Assembly: GCA_035268885.1 (NCBI GenBank)
Contig: DATFKA010000060.1
Coordinates: 62,001 to 126,000 of the forward strand
Direction: 5' to 3'
Source: DATFKA01 sp035268885
Lineage (GTDB): Bacteria; Bacteroidota; Bacteroidia; Chitinophagales; Saprospiraceae
Length of the DNA stretch: 64,000 nt
The notes under the pieces are model-generated. The model searched no databases and was not told the origin of the DNA. It saw only the letters and a program-made list of their open reading frames with translations. Positions 23,807 to 33,946 of this stretch are shown piece by piece; the first letter of the stretch is position 1; every line of letters begins with the position of its first letter. Both the position numbers and the translations under genes were made by a program.

Positions 23807-26383
23807 CTAGTGGATTACTTTTATTCTTTTGGTTACGACTCCTTTCTCCGCAATTACCTTGGCCATATACATACCATCGGGCACGGTAGCAACATCTACT
23901 TGAGTACGACGATTATTCAGGCGTCCGGAGTCCGAAATCAATCGACCGTTTAGGTCAAAGAGTTGTACGCGTTTGATCAGTTGTCCTCCGTTTAAATGGA
24001 AATTCAACTGGTCTCTTACCGGATTAGGGAAAGCGATTAAATCGCTATCGATAATAGCCCGTCGTTCATCGGCTGTCTCTCGCTCCTCTTCCGGATCGGA
24101 TTGCTCTTCTTCGTTAAGATCTATCGTTAAGGTAAAGGGATCGACTTCAATACCGTAGGAAAGACCTCCGCCCGTTCCAGCCGTACTGGTCATCAGCTTA
24201 TCCAGATCGATTTTAATTTCACCATCTTCGTCTTTACCGCCTAAAATAATATCCGTCACGACACCTCGCATGACGGCTACCTTACCGAAGCCACTGATGG
24301 CCATCTGATTTGTACGTGTGAAAGCCGCAGCCAGCAAGCCGGCGCGGTCGTTATTTTCCATGTCGAGCGTAGGTGAATTGTAGTTAATCCAAGAGTCGGA
24401 TAAAAACTCAATTTCCATAGTCCCCGGCTTAAAGAACTTGGGATTATAGGGCAAATTGAAGGTGAAACCGTACAGATCGACCGCTGGAGCACTTTCCGTT
24501 CCGATATAGACTTCCAATTCCATCATATCTCCCGGACGTAAACGGGAAGTTCCTTTGAGGTAAACTTTGTAATCGTAGGTAGGAATTTTTGCACTGGTCA
24601 TGGAGTGAGTCCGCCCGTAGAAATCTCGGATAGCACTGGTATCACCAGCCGAGATAAAACTATCGCCATCAGTATCGATGTGTCTGGAGGTATTTTCCAT
24701 TTCTGAATCCGACCAGTCGACACTTTCTTGTCCATACCATTCGTTAAATTCGCGCGGCCCTCTTTCGATCCCAATCTCTCCCATGCGCAGACCGATAGGC
24801 AACAGATCTTCCAGATTAACAACCCCGTCAAAATTGGTATCACCCGACCAAATACAGTCTCCAAAGCACATAGGTGCCTGACCAGAACCGATATCTAATA
24901 CCTCGACTTCAACTTTTACATCTTTTTGGTACAGACAGCCCCCCGCATCACGACTAATAAACCCACCTGTATTAAAGGTAGAAGAGCCAGGACTCAGGCA
25001 ATAAGAAATTTCAAAGTCATCCCCCCCACGGTCCATATTATCAGAGGGTAGATAGACCATCATGTTATGCCCGGTGATTTCGCGCCCCAATAGGACAGTA
25101 TCTACATTCCCCTCCAGAAAAAGCAGCTGTCCTCGCCGGGGTTTTTCTTTTATTTCCAGGGTGAAATCTTTAATAGGAACGTAGTAGCCAATCACCAGCG
25201 GAGTCCGCTTGGGCGTGGTCATTTGATATTTGGAAGAAGCCGGTTCAAAATTTGAAACATAAACGGTAACCGTAGCCGTTTCAAGTTCTTCCTGGCAATT
25301 TGTACCATAGGAAGAGTAGGTGAATTCATCAATTCCAACAAAACCACCGGGTGCCTGATAAGTCAAAACACCGGGGTTTTCAGGATCGATATAAACAGTT
25401 CCGTATTTCGGCTGGCTAATACTCTCCAGACAAGGATTACCGTCGACATCATCATTGGCAAATACGTCTAACTCCACCGTTTTAGTAGGTATAACGTAGG
25501 CTCGGTCATTTTCTAAAAAGGAATTACGCCGATAATCCAGCACATTAACTTCCACCGTTTGGTTAAACGAACCGTAAGAAAAGGTCAGATAATCTTTACC
25601 CGTGAAATCAAGGCCCGGCGTATAATAAGGAACATCACCATTATCTATAAAATCCCCATTAGAAGGGTTGATATCTAAAATATAATCGGAAGGCGTAATA
25701 ATCGGAATAGCTTCATTAATACCGGTGAAAATCCGAAGGGTATCGGAAGTGCCAGGTACCACCCCATTCACAACCACATTAACGGTGGCCAGATCACATT
25801 TACCGTATTGATTACAAACGTTGTAATTAAAACTGGCAATGCCTTCGAAGCCTGATTTGGGTTGAAAATAGATCTTATTGTTTTCTACACTTGCCGTCCC
25901 ATTGTTAACCATGGGTACGTTCAGTAAGGAAAGTTCGGCTCCGAATCCTTCGTCATTGGCCAGTACGTCAATAGCTTGTGCTTCCGCATTTAACATAGCA
26001 AAAGCAACATCCTGATGGGCATTAACTTCCGGATACTGAACCTCGATGGTGACCGAAACCGTGTCTAGACATAAATCCGGGACAAAGCAGTTCATCCGGG
26101 TAAAAGTGAATGTGTCTTCGCCAATAAATCCTTCGTTAGGCTGATAAGTGTAAGTAAAAAACTCTGTAGAGCCCAAAATTAGATTGGGACCATTTAACTC
26201 TCCATACTTAGGCTCTTCAATAGTTTGTAAGCCTACGGGAAGTCCCCGATAGTGGAGGAACGAGAGATCAACCGGCTCTCCGGGCTGGGTTTGGATCGTG
26301 GTATCGGTCTGGCCCCAAAGCGGGATACCGATCAACACCAGAAGGAAAAGCATTAACTGCTTTCTGTGTAGAAATATATTCAT
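23807..26383 (-). CDS. Large type IX-secreted protein with Ig-like, dockerin and cohesin-like segments
   Basis: The 858-residue protein begins with a signal peptide (to about residue 24). Several Ig- or cadherin-like repeats follow, with the pattern G.D.FTYT and A.VTV.V seen in IGEDTFTFTR, EGIASFNYNVCN and VGIDEFTYSS. Two dockerin-type calcium loops follow, DTNFDGVVNLED (about 516) and DTDGDSFISAGD (about 569). Next is a cohesin-like segment (about 605-730), a Glu-rich linker and a type A T9SS sorting domain from about 783 (FPNPVRDQL to the end). The ATG at 26383 is preferred to a GTG two codons earlier. It is exported by the type IX system and probably attached to the surface. It may be an adhesin or scaffold; no enzyme domain is seen. 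Confidence 0.88.
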   Translation of the reverse strand: MNIFLHRKQLMLFLLVLIGIPLWGQTDTTIQTQPGEPVDLSFLHYRGLPVGLQTIEEPKYGELNGPNLILGSTEFFTYTYQPNEGFIGEDTFTFTRMNCFVPDLCLDTVSVTIEVQYPEVNAHQDVAFAMLNAEAQAIDVLANDEGFGAELSLLNVPMVNNGTASVENNKIYFQPKSGFEGIASFNYNVCNQYGKCDLATVNVVVNGVVPGTSDTLRIFTGINEAIPIITPSDYILDINPSNGDFIDNGDVPYYTPGLDFTGKDYLTFSYGSFNQTVEVNVLDYRRNSFLENDRAYVIPTKTVELDVFANDDVDGNPCLESISQPKYGTVYIDPENPGVLTYQAPGGFVGIDEFTYSSYGTNCQEELETATVTVYVSNFEPASSKYQMTTPKRTPLVIGYYVPIKDFTLEIKEKPRRGQLLFLEGNVDTVLLGREITGHNMMVYLPSDNMDRGGDDFEISYCLSPGSSTFNTGGFISRDAGGCLYQKDVKVEVEVLDIGSGQAPMCFGDCIWSGDTNFDGVVNLEDLLPIGLRMGEIGIERGPREFNEWYGQESVDWSDSEMENTSRHIDTDGDSFISAGDTSAIRDFYGRTHSMTSAKIPTYDYKVYLKGTSRLRPGDMMELEVYIGTESAPAVDLYGFTFNLPYNPKFFKPGTMEIEFLSDSWINYNSPTLDMENNDRAGLLAAAFTRTNQMAISGFGKVAVMRGVVTDIILGGKDEDGEIKIDLDKLMTSTAGTGGGLSYGIEVDPFTLTIDLNEEEQSDPEEERETADERRAIIDSDLIAFPNPVRDQLNFHLNGGQLIKRVQLFDLNGRLISDSGRLNNRRTQVDVATVPDGMYMAKVIAEKGVVTKRIKVIH

Positions 26384-26492
26384 GGTCACCGTGGATTTTT
26401 AATATTCATTGCTATTAGCACCCTTCCGAAGAAAGAAGCCAATGGCAAGTTAAATATTATCCTTAAATTTACCAAAAAACAAATCAATTTAA

Positions 26493-27914
26493 ATGCGGGA
26501 AACGAAGGTTTATTTAGTCCTGGAAAAACTGAGCAATCGCGAAAGGGGACGGTGCCTCAAGTTCGTACAGTCCCCTTACTTTAATATAAATCAAGCTCTA
26601 GTTGATTTGTTCAAAATGATTCATAAGGATCTCAATTCCGGCCGCTCCAAACCATTTACTAAAGAAAAAGCCTGGAAAAAAGTTCAGCCGGGCACTTCTT
26701 ATGACGACGTAAGGTTCAGAAAGTATCTATCCGACCTGCTTAAACTGGTAGAAAAATTTCTGGCGCAGGAGCAATTTGAGAAAGATGAGTACCAAAAATC
26801 GATTTATGAATTGGAGGCCGTACTCGATAAAAAGATTGATCGATTGTACAGCGGGATGCGAAAATTTGTGGAAAAAATCCCGCAGAACACCACCTTCCGA
26901 AATAGTAAATACTACTACTACTTACTGGAAGCCAGTAAGTTACTACACGACCTGGAAACTGAAATCGAGCAAAAGAAAAATATCTCTACTGACTTTTCAA
27001 AACTGTCTGATGCCCTGGACATTTATTATTTTGCAGAAAAACTACGTCTTGACTACGATGCGACCATTTGGAAGAGAATCGACGGAAGTCTAAACGCAGA
27101 CATCCGCTTCGTTGATCAGATTAATACTTTTATTGAGGAAACATCTGGTTTGTACGAACCGCCGGTTCGTTTATACTATACGATTAATCAATTAAGTAAA
27201 CACCCCGAAGACGATCAATACTATTACGAATATAAGAAACAGCTGGATGAAAATATACGTTTTTTCCCTGCCTACGAAGCAATCGCGATTTATTCAGCAG
27301 GTATCAATCACTGTATCCGAAAAATAAATACCGGGGACCCTAATTATCTGGATGAATTATATTCCCTGTACGTGGGTTATGCTAACGCAACAGTAGAGTA
27401 TTCAAAGGAATTATCTCAATGGGACTTTAATAATATCATTACGGTTGCGCTTAGATCAGGAAAGTTTGATCAGGTCCACCAGTTCATTAATGAATACGGC
27501 CAATTCATTGATGATAAATACCGGGATAATGCGGTATCCTATAACCTGGCAAATCTGCATTTCTATCAGGAAGACTACAATAAGGTTATTGAAATTCTGC
27601 GAAATGTGGAATATGAGGATATATTTTACAACATCAACTCAAAATCTATCCTCATCAAAACCTACTACGAATCAGACCAATACGATCCACTAATTTATTT
27701 ACTGGAAAGTTTCCGGGTTTATCTCAACCGCAATAAGAATATTCCAGATAGCAGAAAAACGCTATTCAAAAATCAAATTCGGTTCACCAAAAAACTAGTC
27801 AATTTACCACCAAATGCACAGTCCGAATTGACAAAACTAAAACAAGAAGTCACCGATAATAAAAACACCATTAACCGCTCCTGGCTATTAGAAAAAATCG
27901 CCGAGCTGGAGTAA
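26493..27914 (+). CDS. Unknown all-helical protein
   Basis: I do not recognise this 473-residue protein. It has no signal peptide or membrane segment. It is rich in Lys, Glu, Tyr and Asn and appears helical throughout, with stretches such as YNLANLHFYQEDYNKVIEILRNVEYED that look like TPR repeats. The N-terminal part (KLSNRERGRCLKFVQSPYFN) contains the most distinctive residues. It is divergent from the T9SS protein gene with 109 bases between them, so both may share a control region. It converges with the oligopeptidase gene with only four bases between stop codons. A scaffold or regulatory role is possible but unproven. Confidence 0.8.
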   Translation: MRETKVYLVLEKLSNRERGRCLKFVQSPYFNINQALVDLFKMIHKDLNSGRSKPFTKEKAWKKVQPGTSYDDVRFRKYLSDLLKLVEKFLAQEQFEKDEYQKSIYELEAVLDKKIDRLYSGMRKFVEKIPQNTTFRNSKYYYYLLEASKLLHDLETEIEQKKNISTDFSKLSDALDIYYFAEKLRLDYDATIWKRIDGSLNADIRFVDQINTFIEETSGLYEPPVRLYYTINQLSKHPEDDQYYYEYKKQLDENIRFFPAYEAIAIYSAGINHCIRKINTGDPNYLDELYSLYVGYANATVEYSKELSQWDFNNIITVALRSGKFDQVHQFINEYGQFIDDKYRDNAVSYNLANLHFYQEDYNKVIEILRNVEYEDIFYNINSKSILIKTYYESDQYDPLIYLLESFRVYLNRNKNIPDSRKTLFKNQIRFTKKLVNLPPNAQSELTKLKQEVTDNKNTINRSWLLEKIAELE

Positions 27915-27918
27915 TTGC

Positions 27919-29991
27919 CTAGTCCAAAATAAGCGCCACGCCCATATTGTAAAAAGTAAAGGCCCATTTATCCGCTTGCTCTTCAATCATCTTTGCCGTG
28001 GGCTTACCCATGCCGTGTCCGGCTTTGGTTTCAATCCTAATCAATACGGGTGCCGAGCCTACCTGAACTTCTTGCAAACGGGCCGCGAATTTAAAAGAGT
28101 GTGCCGGCACGACCCGATCGTCATGATCGGCGGTCATTATCATCGTGGCGGGATAAGCCGTACCTTCTTTTAAATTGTGGTACGGAGAATAAGCCAGCAG
28201 ATATTCAAACATTTCGGGACTGTCATCCGCCGTACCATAATCGTAGGCCCAGCCGGCTCCGGCAGTGAATCTATGATAGCGTAACATATCCAAAACCCCC
28301 ACCGCTGGTAAAACCACCCTGGCCAATTCCGGACGCTGGGTCATCACTGCGCCTACCAGCAATCCACCATTCGAGCCGCCGTGTAAAGCCAGGTATTCGG
28401 AGGAGGTATAATTGTGTTCAATAAGGTATTCTGCTGCCGCTATAAAATCATTGAATACATTTTGCTTCTGTAATTTGATTCCACCACTGTGCCAGGACTC
28501 CCCGTATTCTCCGCCTCCTCGTATATTGGGTACCGCAAAGACGCCACCCTGCTCCATCCAGATAATGTTTGACACACTAAAAGCTGGCGTCAAGCTAATA
28601 TTAAAACCTCCGTAGCCGTATAACATCGTGGGGTTTTTCCCATCGAGCTGAAGTCCTTTTTTATGCGTGACCATCATCGGAATGCGCGTCCCATCTTTAG
28701 AAGTATAAAATACCTGCTGGGAAGTATAAGCCTCCGGATCAAAATCGACTCCGCTTTCTTTATAGACTTCTGAATTTCCGCTTTCCAGTTCGTAGCGATA
28801 GATGGTCCCCGGATTGACATAACTGGTGAAAATGAAGTACAATTCTTTCTCCTCCCATTTACCTGAAAAGCCAGCCACGGTACCGGCTCCCGGCAGGGTT
28901 ACCTGCCGGACTAGTGCTCCTTTGATATCTATCTGCTCAATATAGGCCAAAGCATCTTTCAGGTACTGGGCAAAAAAGTAGCCTCCCGCCGTGCTTACCG
29001 ACAGGGGCTGCTCCCGCTCTGCTCTGACATCCACCCAGTTTGCTACCCCGGGCTGTGCCGCTTCCACCCTTATTAAGCGACGATTGGGTGCCTGATAGTT
29101 GGTCAGGATGAACCAGGTCTCTCCCTGAGTGTGCACCAGGCTATGATCATTATCAAAGTTGGTGACTACCGGTACGATGGGAGCATTTCGCTTGCGCAAA
29201 TCCTGCATGTACAATTCATTACCGGAAGTAGAGTTCGCAGCAGAAATGGCCAGCCAGTTTTCGTCTTCAGAGACGAGGCCGGCAATGTAGCGCCTTGGTG
29301 TATGCTCTCCGCCAAAGATCAACTCATCCTCAGATTGGGAGGTACCCAGCTGATGAAAAAATAACCGGTGATGTTGGGTCATGCCCGAAAGCGCACTGCC
29401 GGATTCCGGTTTTGCGTAAGCACTATAATAAAAGCCTTCATTCCTCCGCCAGGAAATAGTGGAGAACTTAACATTTTTAATGGGTTCGCCAATCGGTGCT
29501 TTAGTCTGCGTATCGATCACCTGAATAGTACGCCAATCGGCACCACCTTCCGAAATAGCGTAGGCCGCCAAACGACCATCTTTACTGAAGCTCAGGTCGG
29601 TAAGTGAGGTAGTTCCATCCCTGGAAAAGGTATTCGGATCCAAAAACACTTCGGGAGCCTCTTCTCCCCTTTGGCGATAGGTCACGTACTGATTTTGCAA
29701 GCCATCATTTTTGTAAAAATAGGTGTAGGCTCCGTACTTAAAGGGAGCAGAATACTTTTCGTAATTCCACAAAGACTCTAGGCGTTCTTTTAGATTTTGC
29801 CGATAAGGAATTTGCCTCAGATATTCGAAAGTCAGCTCATTTTGTGCCTTTACCCAGTCTTTTGTATCCTCGGCCTCATCGTCCTCCAGCCACTGATAGG
29901 GATCTTGAATTGGGGTTTCGTGGTAAATATCGGTCTGTTCTATTTTGGAGGTATGGGGATACGCTTTCGCAAAAGTTGGTTTATCGCTCAT
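27919..29991 (-). CDS. Prolyl oligopeptidase (S9A family)
   Basis: Prolyl oligopeptidase cleaves short peptides after proline. The 690-residue protein has the family N-terminus DPYQWLEDD, a seven-bladed propeller region and a C-terminal alpha/beta hydrolase. The catalytic Ser lies in LHGGSNGGLLVG, Asp in ADHDDRVVPAHS and His in KAGHGMGKPT, and TMLYGYGGFN is the usual oxyanion segment. The ATG at 29991 is chosen since it matches the usual family start; twelve extra codons upstream add only charged residues. There is no signal peptide, so it acts in the cytoplasm. Confidence 0.96.
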   Translation of the reverse strand: MSDKPTFAKAYPHTSKIEQTDIYHETPIQDPYQWLEDDEAEDTKDWVKAQNELTFEYLRQIPYRQNLKERLESLWNYEKYSAPFKYGAYTYFYKNDGLQNQYVTYRQRGEEAPEVFLDPNTFSRDGTTSLTDLSFSKDGRLAAYAISEGGADWRTIQVIDTQTKAPIGEPIKNVKFSTISWRRNEGFYYSAYAKPESGSALSGMTQHHRLFFHQLGTSQSEDELIFGGEHTPRRYIAGLVSEDENWLAISAANSTSGNELYMQDLRKRNAPIVPVVTNFDNDHSLVHTQGETWFILTNYQAPNRRLIRVEAAQPGVANWVDVRAEREQPLSVSTAGGYFFAQYLKDALAYIEQIDIKGALVRQVTLPGAGTVAGFSGKWEEKELYFIFTSYVNPGTIYRYELESGNSEVYKESGVDFDPEAYTSQQVFYTSKDGTRIPMMVTHKKGLQLDGKNPTMLYGYGGFNISLTPAFSVSNIIWMEQGGVFAVPNIRGGGEYGESWHSGGIKLQKQNVFNDFIAAAEYLIEHNYTSSEYLALHGGSNGGLLVGAVMTQRPELARVVLPAVGVLDMLRYHRFTAGAGWAYDYGTADDSPEMFEYLLAYSPYHNLKEGTAYPATMIMTADHDDRVVPAHSFKFAARLQEVQVGSAPVLIRIETKAGHGMGKPTAKMIEEQADKWAFTFYNMGVALILD

Positions 29992-30150
29992 ATCTGATCT
30001 TTTTTCTATCTCGTTTTTAAAAGCCACTTTTAGGCTAATTATTTCTCTTTATACGTCTATTCCGATCTTCGGTTTACAAAAATCTACAAAATGGATAAAA
30101 ACATTTTTATCTTGAGTTTCTAATTTTTTCTACTTGAAATTCTGCTGACT

Positions 30151-31743
30151 ATGCAAAAATACCTTTACGTTTTATTTCTAAGCTGTCTTTCCCTCTTGCT
30201 TACGGCCCAGGTCGAAGATGCGCCCCCCCGAGATGCGGATGAGGGTGACGGCCCTTACGAGCAGTTAATTATCCGTGGCGTGACCCTCATTAACGGAAAC
30301 GGTGCTCCACCACGGGGCCCCATCGATATTGTCGTCGAAAATAATATCATAAAAGAAATCAAGGTCGTCGGCTATCCGGGTGTAGAGATCAAGCCAGAAG
30401 GTCGTCCAAAGCTTAAGCCTGGCGGCAAGGAACTCGACTGCGAAGGGATGTACCTTATGCCGGGTTTTGTCGATATGCACGGACACATTGGCGGTTCTGC
30501 ACAGGGTGCTGGTGGTGAATACGTCTTTAAGTTATGGATGGCCCACGGCATTACCACCGTGCGTGATCCTTCCTGTGGTAATGGTCTGGATTGGGTGTTA
30601 CGCCATAAGGAAAAGAGTGCTGAAAATGAGATCGTCGCTCCACGGATTCTGGCCTACACTGCCTTCGGACAAGGCAGCGACGGACCAATTTCGACTCCGG
30701 AACAGGCCCGTGCCTGGGTATGGAAGAATAAAGAAAATGGTGCAGATGGCATCAAGTTTTTTGGTGCACCACCCGAAATCATGGATGCTGCTTTACGCGA
30801 AAATAAAAGGCTGGGACTGCGTTCTGCCTGCCACCACGCCCAAATGGACGTCGCTCGCTGGAATGTCTTAAACTCCGCCCGCGCCGGACTCACCTCAATG
30901 GAGCACTGGTACGGATTGCCCGAAGCTTTATTTGAAGATCGCACGGTACAGGATTATCCACTTAACTACAACTACCAAAATGAACAGGATCGATTTGGTG
31001 AGGCTGGCAAACTTTGGAAGCAGGCAGCTCCCCCCTACAGTGAGCACTGGAACAAAGTCATGGACGAACTACTAGAACTTGATTTCACCATTGATCCTAC
31101 CTTCAACATCTACGAGGCCAGCCGCGACTTGATGCGGGCGCGCAGGGCAGAATGGCATGAGACCTATACCCTACCCTCTTTGTGGCGATTCTATCAGCCC
31201 AGCAAAATCTCCCACGGTTCTTACTGGCATTTCTGGGGGACCGAACAAGAAGTAGCCTGGAAAGAAAACTATCGCCTCTGGATGAGCTTTATCAACGAAT
31301 ATAAAAACCGGGGTGGCAGAGTTACCGCTGGCTCCGATTCCGGATTTATCTTTCAACTCTACGGCTTTGCCTATATCCGCGAATTAGAACTATTACGGGA
31401 GGCGGGATTCCATCCACTGGAAGTTATTCGCTCGGCTACTATGAATGGAGCCGAAGCCCTGGGTATGGCCGATCAGATCGGTACCGTCCGGGAAGGTAAA
31501 CTGGCTGACTTTGTCATCGTTGAAGAAAATCCGCTGGAAAACCTAAAAGTGCTGTACGGAACGGGCGCCATAAAACTTACCGAAGATAATGAAGTCGTAC
31601 GCGTTGGCGGCGTCAAATACACCGTTAAAGATGGTATCGTTTATGATGCCAGGCAATTACTCGAAGATGTAAAAGAGCTGGTCGAGGAAGCCAAGCAGGC
31701 AGAAGACTTCGAGATCAAGCAGCCTGGAATGGACAAAAAATAA
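30151..31743 (+). CDS. Secreted amidohydrolase-family protein
   Basis: This 530-residue protein has a signal peptide (residues 1-20) and a metal-dependent amidohydrolase fold. Metal ligands appear in GFVDMHGHIGG (HxH), SACHHAQMD, TSMEHWYGL and VTAGSDSG. The C-terminal segment GTVREGKLADFVIVEENPLENL is the usual end of imidazolonepropionase- and prolidase-like members. These enzymes hydrolyse cyclic amides or dipeptides, and exported ones are often annotated as Xaa-Pro dipeptidases. It is followed 14 bases later by a small lipoprotein gene. Its role could fit with the nearby prolyl oligopeptidase, but that is only a guess. Confidence 0.92.
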   Translation: MQKYLYVLFLSCLSLLLTAQVEDAPPRDADEGDGPYEQLIIRGVTLINGNGAPPRGPIDIVVENNIIKEIKVVGYPGVEIKPEGRPKLKPGGKELDCEGMYLMPGFVDMHGHIGGSAQGAGGEYVFKLWMAHGITTVRDPSCGNGLDWVLRHKEKSAENEIVAPRILAYTAFGQGSDGPISTPEQARAWVWKNKENGADGIKFFGAPPEIMDAALRENKRLGLRSACHHAQMDVARWNVLNSARAGLTSMEHWYGLPEALFEDRTVQDYPLNYNYQNEQDRFGEAGKLWKQAAPPYSEHWNKVMDELLELDFTIDPTFNIYEASRDLMRARRAEWHETYTLPSLWRFYQPSKISHGSYWHFWGTEQEVAWKENYRLWMSFINEYKNRGGRVTAGSDSGFIFQLYGFAYIRELELLREAGFHPLEVIRSATMNGAEALGMADQIGTVREGKLADFVIVEENPLENLKVLYGTGAIKLTEDNEVVRVGGVKYTVKDGIVYDARQLLEDVKELVEEAKQAEDFEIKQPGMDKK

Positions 31744-31757
31744 TCTAAGTACAAAAC

Positions 31758-32249
31758 ATGATAAATAAAACATTACGCTTTCTTATGGTAATCGCTTGTG
31801 GATGGGCCTGCCAAAACCAACCGGCGGGCCCATCCATTCCTACCCCTCCGGATAACCGGTATGAAGAAATGGAACAAGGCGAAAAAAGGGAAATTCCAGC
31901 TTATTACATTTGTTACGAAGGTGGTGGCGACAACAAACTGGGGCTTTCTATTGCTTTTTCGGAAGATGGGACGGCCATTGAGGTAAAATACCGGGGTCAG
32001 TCGGAAGCAATCGAACTACGGGAAATCGATGAAAAGATGAGCACGGAAGGAGCTTACCCGGTCATCGAAACGACTTATCAGGAAATGGTGGAAGGGCAGG
32101 TAAATGGCATCTACGTATTAACGCATGCCGGTAATTGGGATTACGCACAATATATCCGGGGTCGGGATGAAAAAGAATTCTCTTTTACCATTGATCATGA
32201 GCAGAGTATTCAGAATGATACTTATCGAACTACCCCCTGCTACAATTAA
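31758..32249 (+). CDS. Small lipoprotein of unknown function
   Basis: A 163-residue protein starts with a lipoprotein-like signal (LRFLMVIACGWAC) followed by a Pro-rich linker (PAGPSIPTPP). The rest is a compact acidic domain with alternating beta-like segments (YYICYEGGGDNKLGLSIAFSE) and two cysteines. No family is recognised. It lies 14 bases after the amidohydrolase gene and is probably cotranscribed. Confidence 0.75.
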   Translation: MINKTLRFLMVIACGWACQNQPAGPSIPTPPDNRYEEMEQGEKREIPAYYICYEGGGDNKLGLSIAFSEDGTAIEVKYRGQSEAIELREIDEKMSTEGAYPVIETTYQEMVEGQVNGIYVLTHAGNWDYAQYIRGRDEKEFSFTIDHEQSIQNDTYRTTPCYN

Positions 32250-32279
32250 CGGCGGGGTAAAGAAAACTCTACTTACTAT

Positions 32280-32798
32280 TTACAATTCCAGGAGTCCCGC
32301 TGGTAAATCCATGAGAAGGGTTTTGTCAGCGGGATTATTTTCCAGAATCAATTGTTCCTGAAAGGGGATCATTACTTCTCCTCCCCGGTAGCTCACCACC
32401 GCCAGGATCTGCTGTGGAAGTTCTTCAAAAGATTCAATGGGTCCAATATCGCCCAGCGTTAAATCTTTCAGCTGATAACCCAGCCACTGGGTATAGGCTT
32501 TCTCATCGGAGGGAGTGACTTCCGGTGGCTCGCCCATGTCTTCCCGGCGCAGGTAAATTATCTTTCCTGCCAGGTCAGAGGCGGCCTCTCGATCTTCGAT
32601 ATCCTCCATTTGTAGATGAATACCATTACCATCCCCTTCTGCCCCTTCGATAAAAAAGGGAACGGCCTGACCATTCAGCTTCACGAAGAGGAATTCACTG
32701 TCCAGGAAATCGGCCAGATAAGGATCCGCGATAAAACAACGGAGCAAGCCCTCCGTACCGTAGGGCTTGCCCATTTTTCCTATTTCGATTAGCTCCAT
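32280..32798 (-). CDS. rimM: Ribosome maturation factor RimM
   Basis: RimM helps mature the 3' domain of 16S rRNA and binds S19. The 172-residue protein has the N-terminal pattern IEIGKMGKPYGTEGLLRCF, the middle segment REAASDLAGKIIYLRREDM and a C-terminal PRC-barrel-like part. Size is normal. It follows mnmA by eight bases, so the two form an operon. In many bacteria rimM is next to rpsP and trmD; here it is linked to a tRNA-modification gene. Confidence 0.93.
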   Translation of the reverse strand: MELIEIGKMGKPYGTEGLLRCFIADPYLADFLDSEFLFVKLNGQAVPFFIEGAEGDGNGIHLQMEDIEDREAASDLAGKIIYLRREDMGEPPEVTPSDEKAYTQWLGYQLKDLTLGDIGPIESFEELPQQILAVVSYRGGEVMIPFQEQLILENNPADKTLLMDLPAGLLEL

Positions 32799-32806
32799 TA
32801 GATGTT

Positions 32807-33913
32807 CTAATTATTCGAAAGTGCGCTGTGGATGATTCCACCACCAATTACATCATCTCCCTCGTAAAAGACGGCCGACTGACCAGGGGCCACCCCTCCG
32901 ACGTTGGCGTAAAACTCTACCTCTACCTGATTACCTTTATTGGAGAGTTTACTCAGGGTTCCCCGGTCTTTGTACCGCACCTTCGTGACAGCCTCCATAC
33001 CCTCAGGTATTTCTGGGTATTTCATGGAGTTGGTCTGATAGACATTCATACCATTACGCACCAGCTCCTCGGCGGTACCCAGCACCACGGTATTGGTCTC
33101 CGGACGGATTTCCGTGACAAACATTGGCTTACCAAAAGCCATGCCCAGCCCTTTGCGCTGACCAATGGTGAAGAAAGGATAGCCTGCGTGCTCTCCAATG
33201 ACCTTACCCTGGGTATCTACGAATTGTCCGCCCGCTACACTCTCTTCCAGGTCGGGCACCCGACGCTTTAGAAAGCTACGATAATCATTATCGGGCACAA
33301 AACAGATTTCGTAGCTTTCGCCTTTTTTAGAAAGCTCCGTATAACCTGCATCGTAAGCGATCTGACGCACTTCTGGTTTGGTCAATTTACCCAGAGGGAA
33401 ATGACTGCGCTGCAGCGCTTCCTGGGTCAACCCCCACAATACGTAGGACTGGTCTTTTTTATCATCCACTCCCTTACGGATAAAACGGCGGCCGTTGTCG
33501 CCCTGCACAATCTGTGCATAGTGTCCCGTAGCAATAAACTCACAATCCAGCGCATCTGCTCTTTTGAGCATAGCGCTCCACTTGATGTGCGTATTACACA
33601 GCACGCAGGGATTAGGTGTACGTCCTGCGATGTATTCCTCGACAAAATTATCAATCACATAATCCCCAAACTCATCCCTAATATCAATAATAAAGTGATG
33701 AAATCCCATATCAACGGCTACCTGACGGGCATCATTGATAGAGTCCAGACTACAACATCCCGTCTCCTTTTTGGAGCCGCCGGAGTTGGCATAATCCCAG
33801 GTTTTCATGGTGATACCCACCACTTCGTATCCTTGTTCGTGCATTAGCATAGCCGTAACGGTACTATCAATACCTCCACTCATTGCGACCAGGACTCTTC
33901 CGTGCTTACTCAT
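32807..33913 (-). CDS. mnmA: tRNA-specific 2-thiouridylase MnmA
   Basis: MnmA puts the 2-thio group on U34 of Lys, Glu and Gln tRNAs using ATP and persulfide sulfur. The 368-residue protein has the PP-loop VAMSGGIDSTVTAMLM at the start. The first catalytic Cys is in GRTPNPCVLCNTHIKW and the second in GESYEICFVPDNDY, and the tRNA-binding and beta-barrel domains follow. All expected residues are present. It is first in an operon with rimM, downstream of the 177-base palindrome. Confidence 0.97.
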   Translation of the reverse strand: MSKHGRVLVAMSGGIDSTVTAMLMHEQGYEVVGITMKTWDYANSGGSKKETGCCSLDSINDARQVAVDMGFHHFIIDIRDEFGDYVIDNFVEEYIAGRTPNPCVLCNTHIKWSAMLKRADALDCEFIATGHYAQIVQGDNGRRFIRKGVDDKKDQSYVLWGLTQEALQRSHFPLGKLTKPEVRQIAYDAGYTELSKKGESYEICFVPDNDYRSFLKRRVPDLEESVAGGQFVDTQGKVIGEHAGYPFFTIGQRKGLGMAFGKPMFVTEIRPETNTVVLGTAEELVRNGMNVYQTNSMKYPEIPEGMEAVTKVRYKDRGTLSKLSNKGNQVEVEFYANVGGVAPGQSAVFYEGDDVIGGGIIHSALSNN

Positions 33914-33946
33914 TACTTCTCTGTTTTAGTTGAAGTCGTTTAAAAA

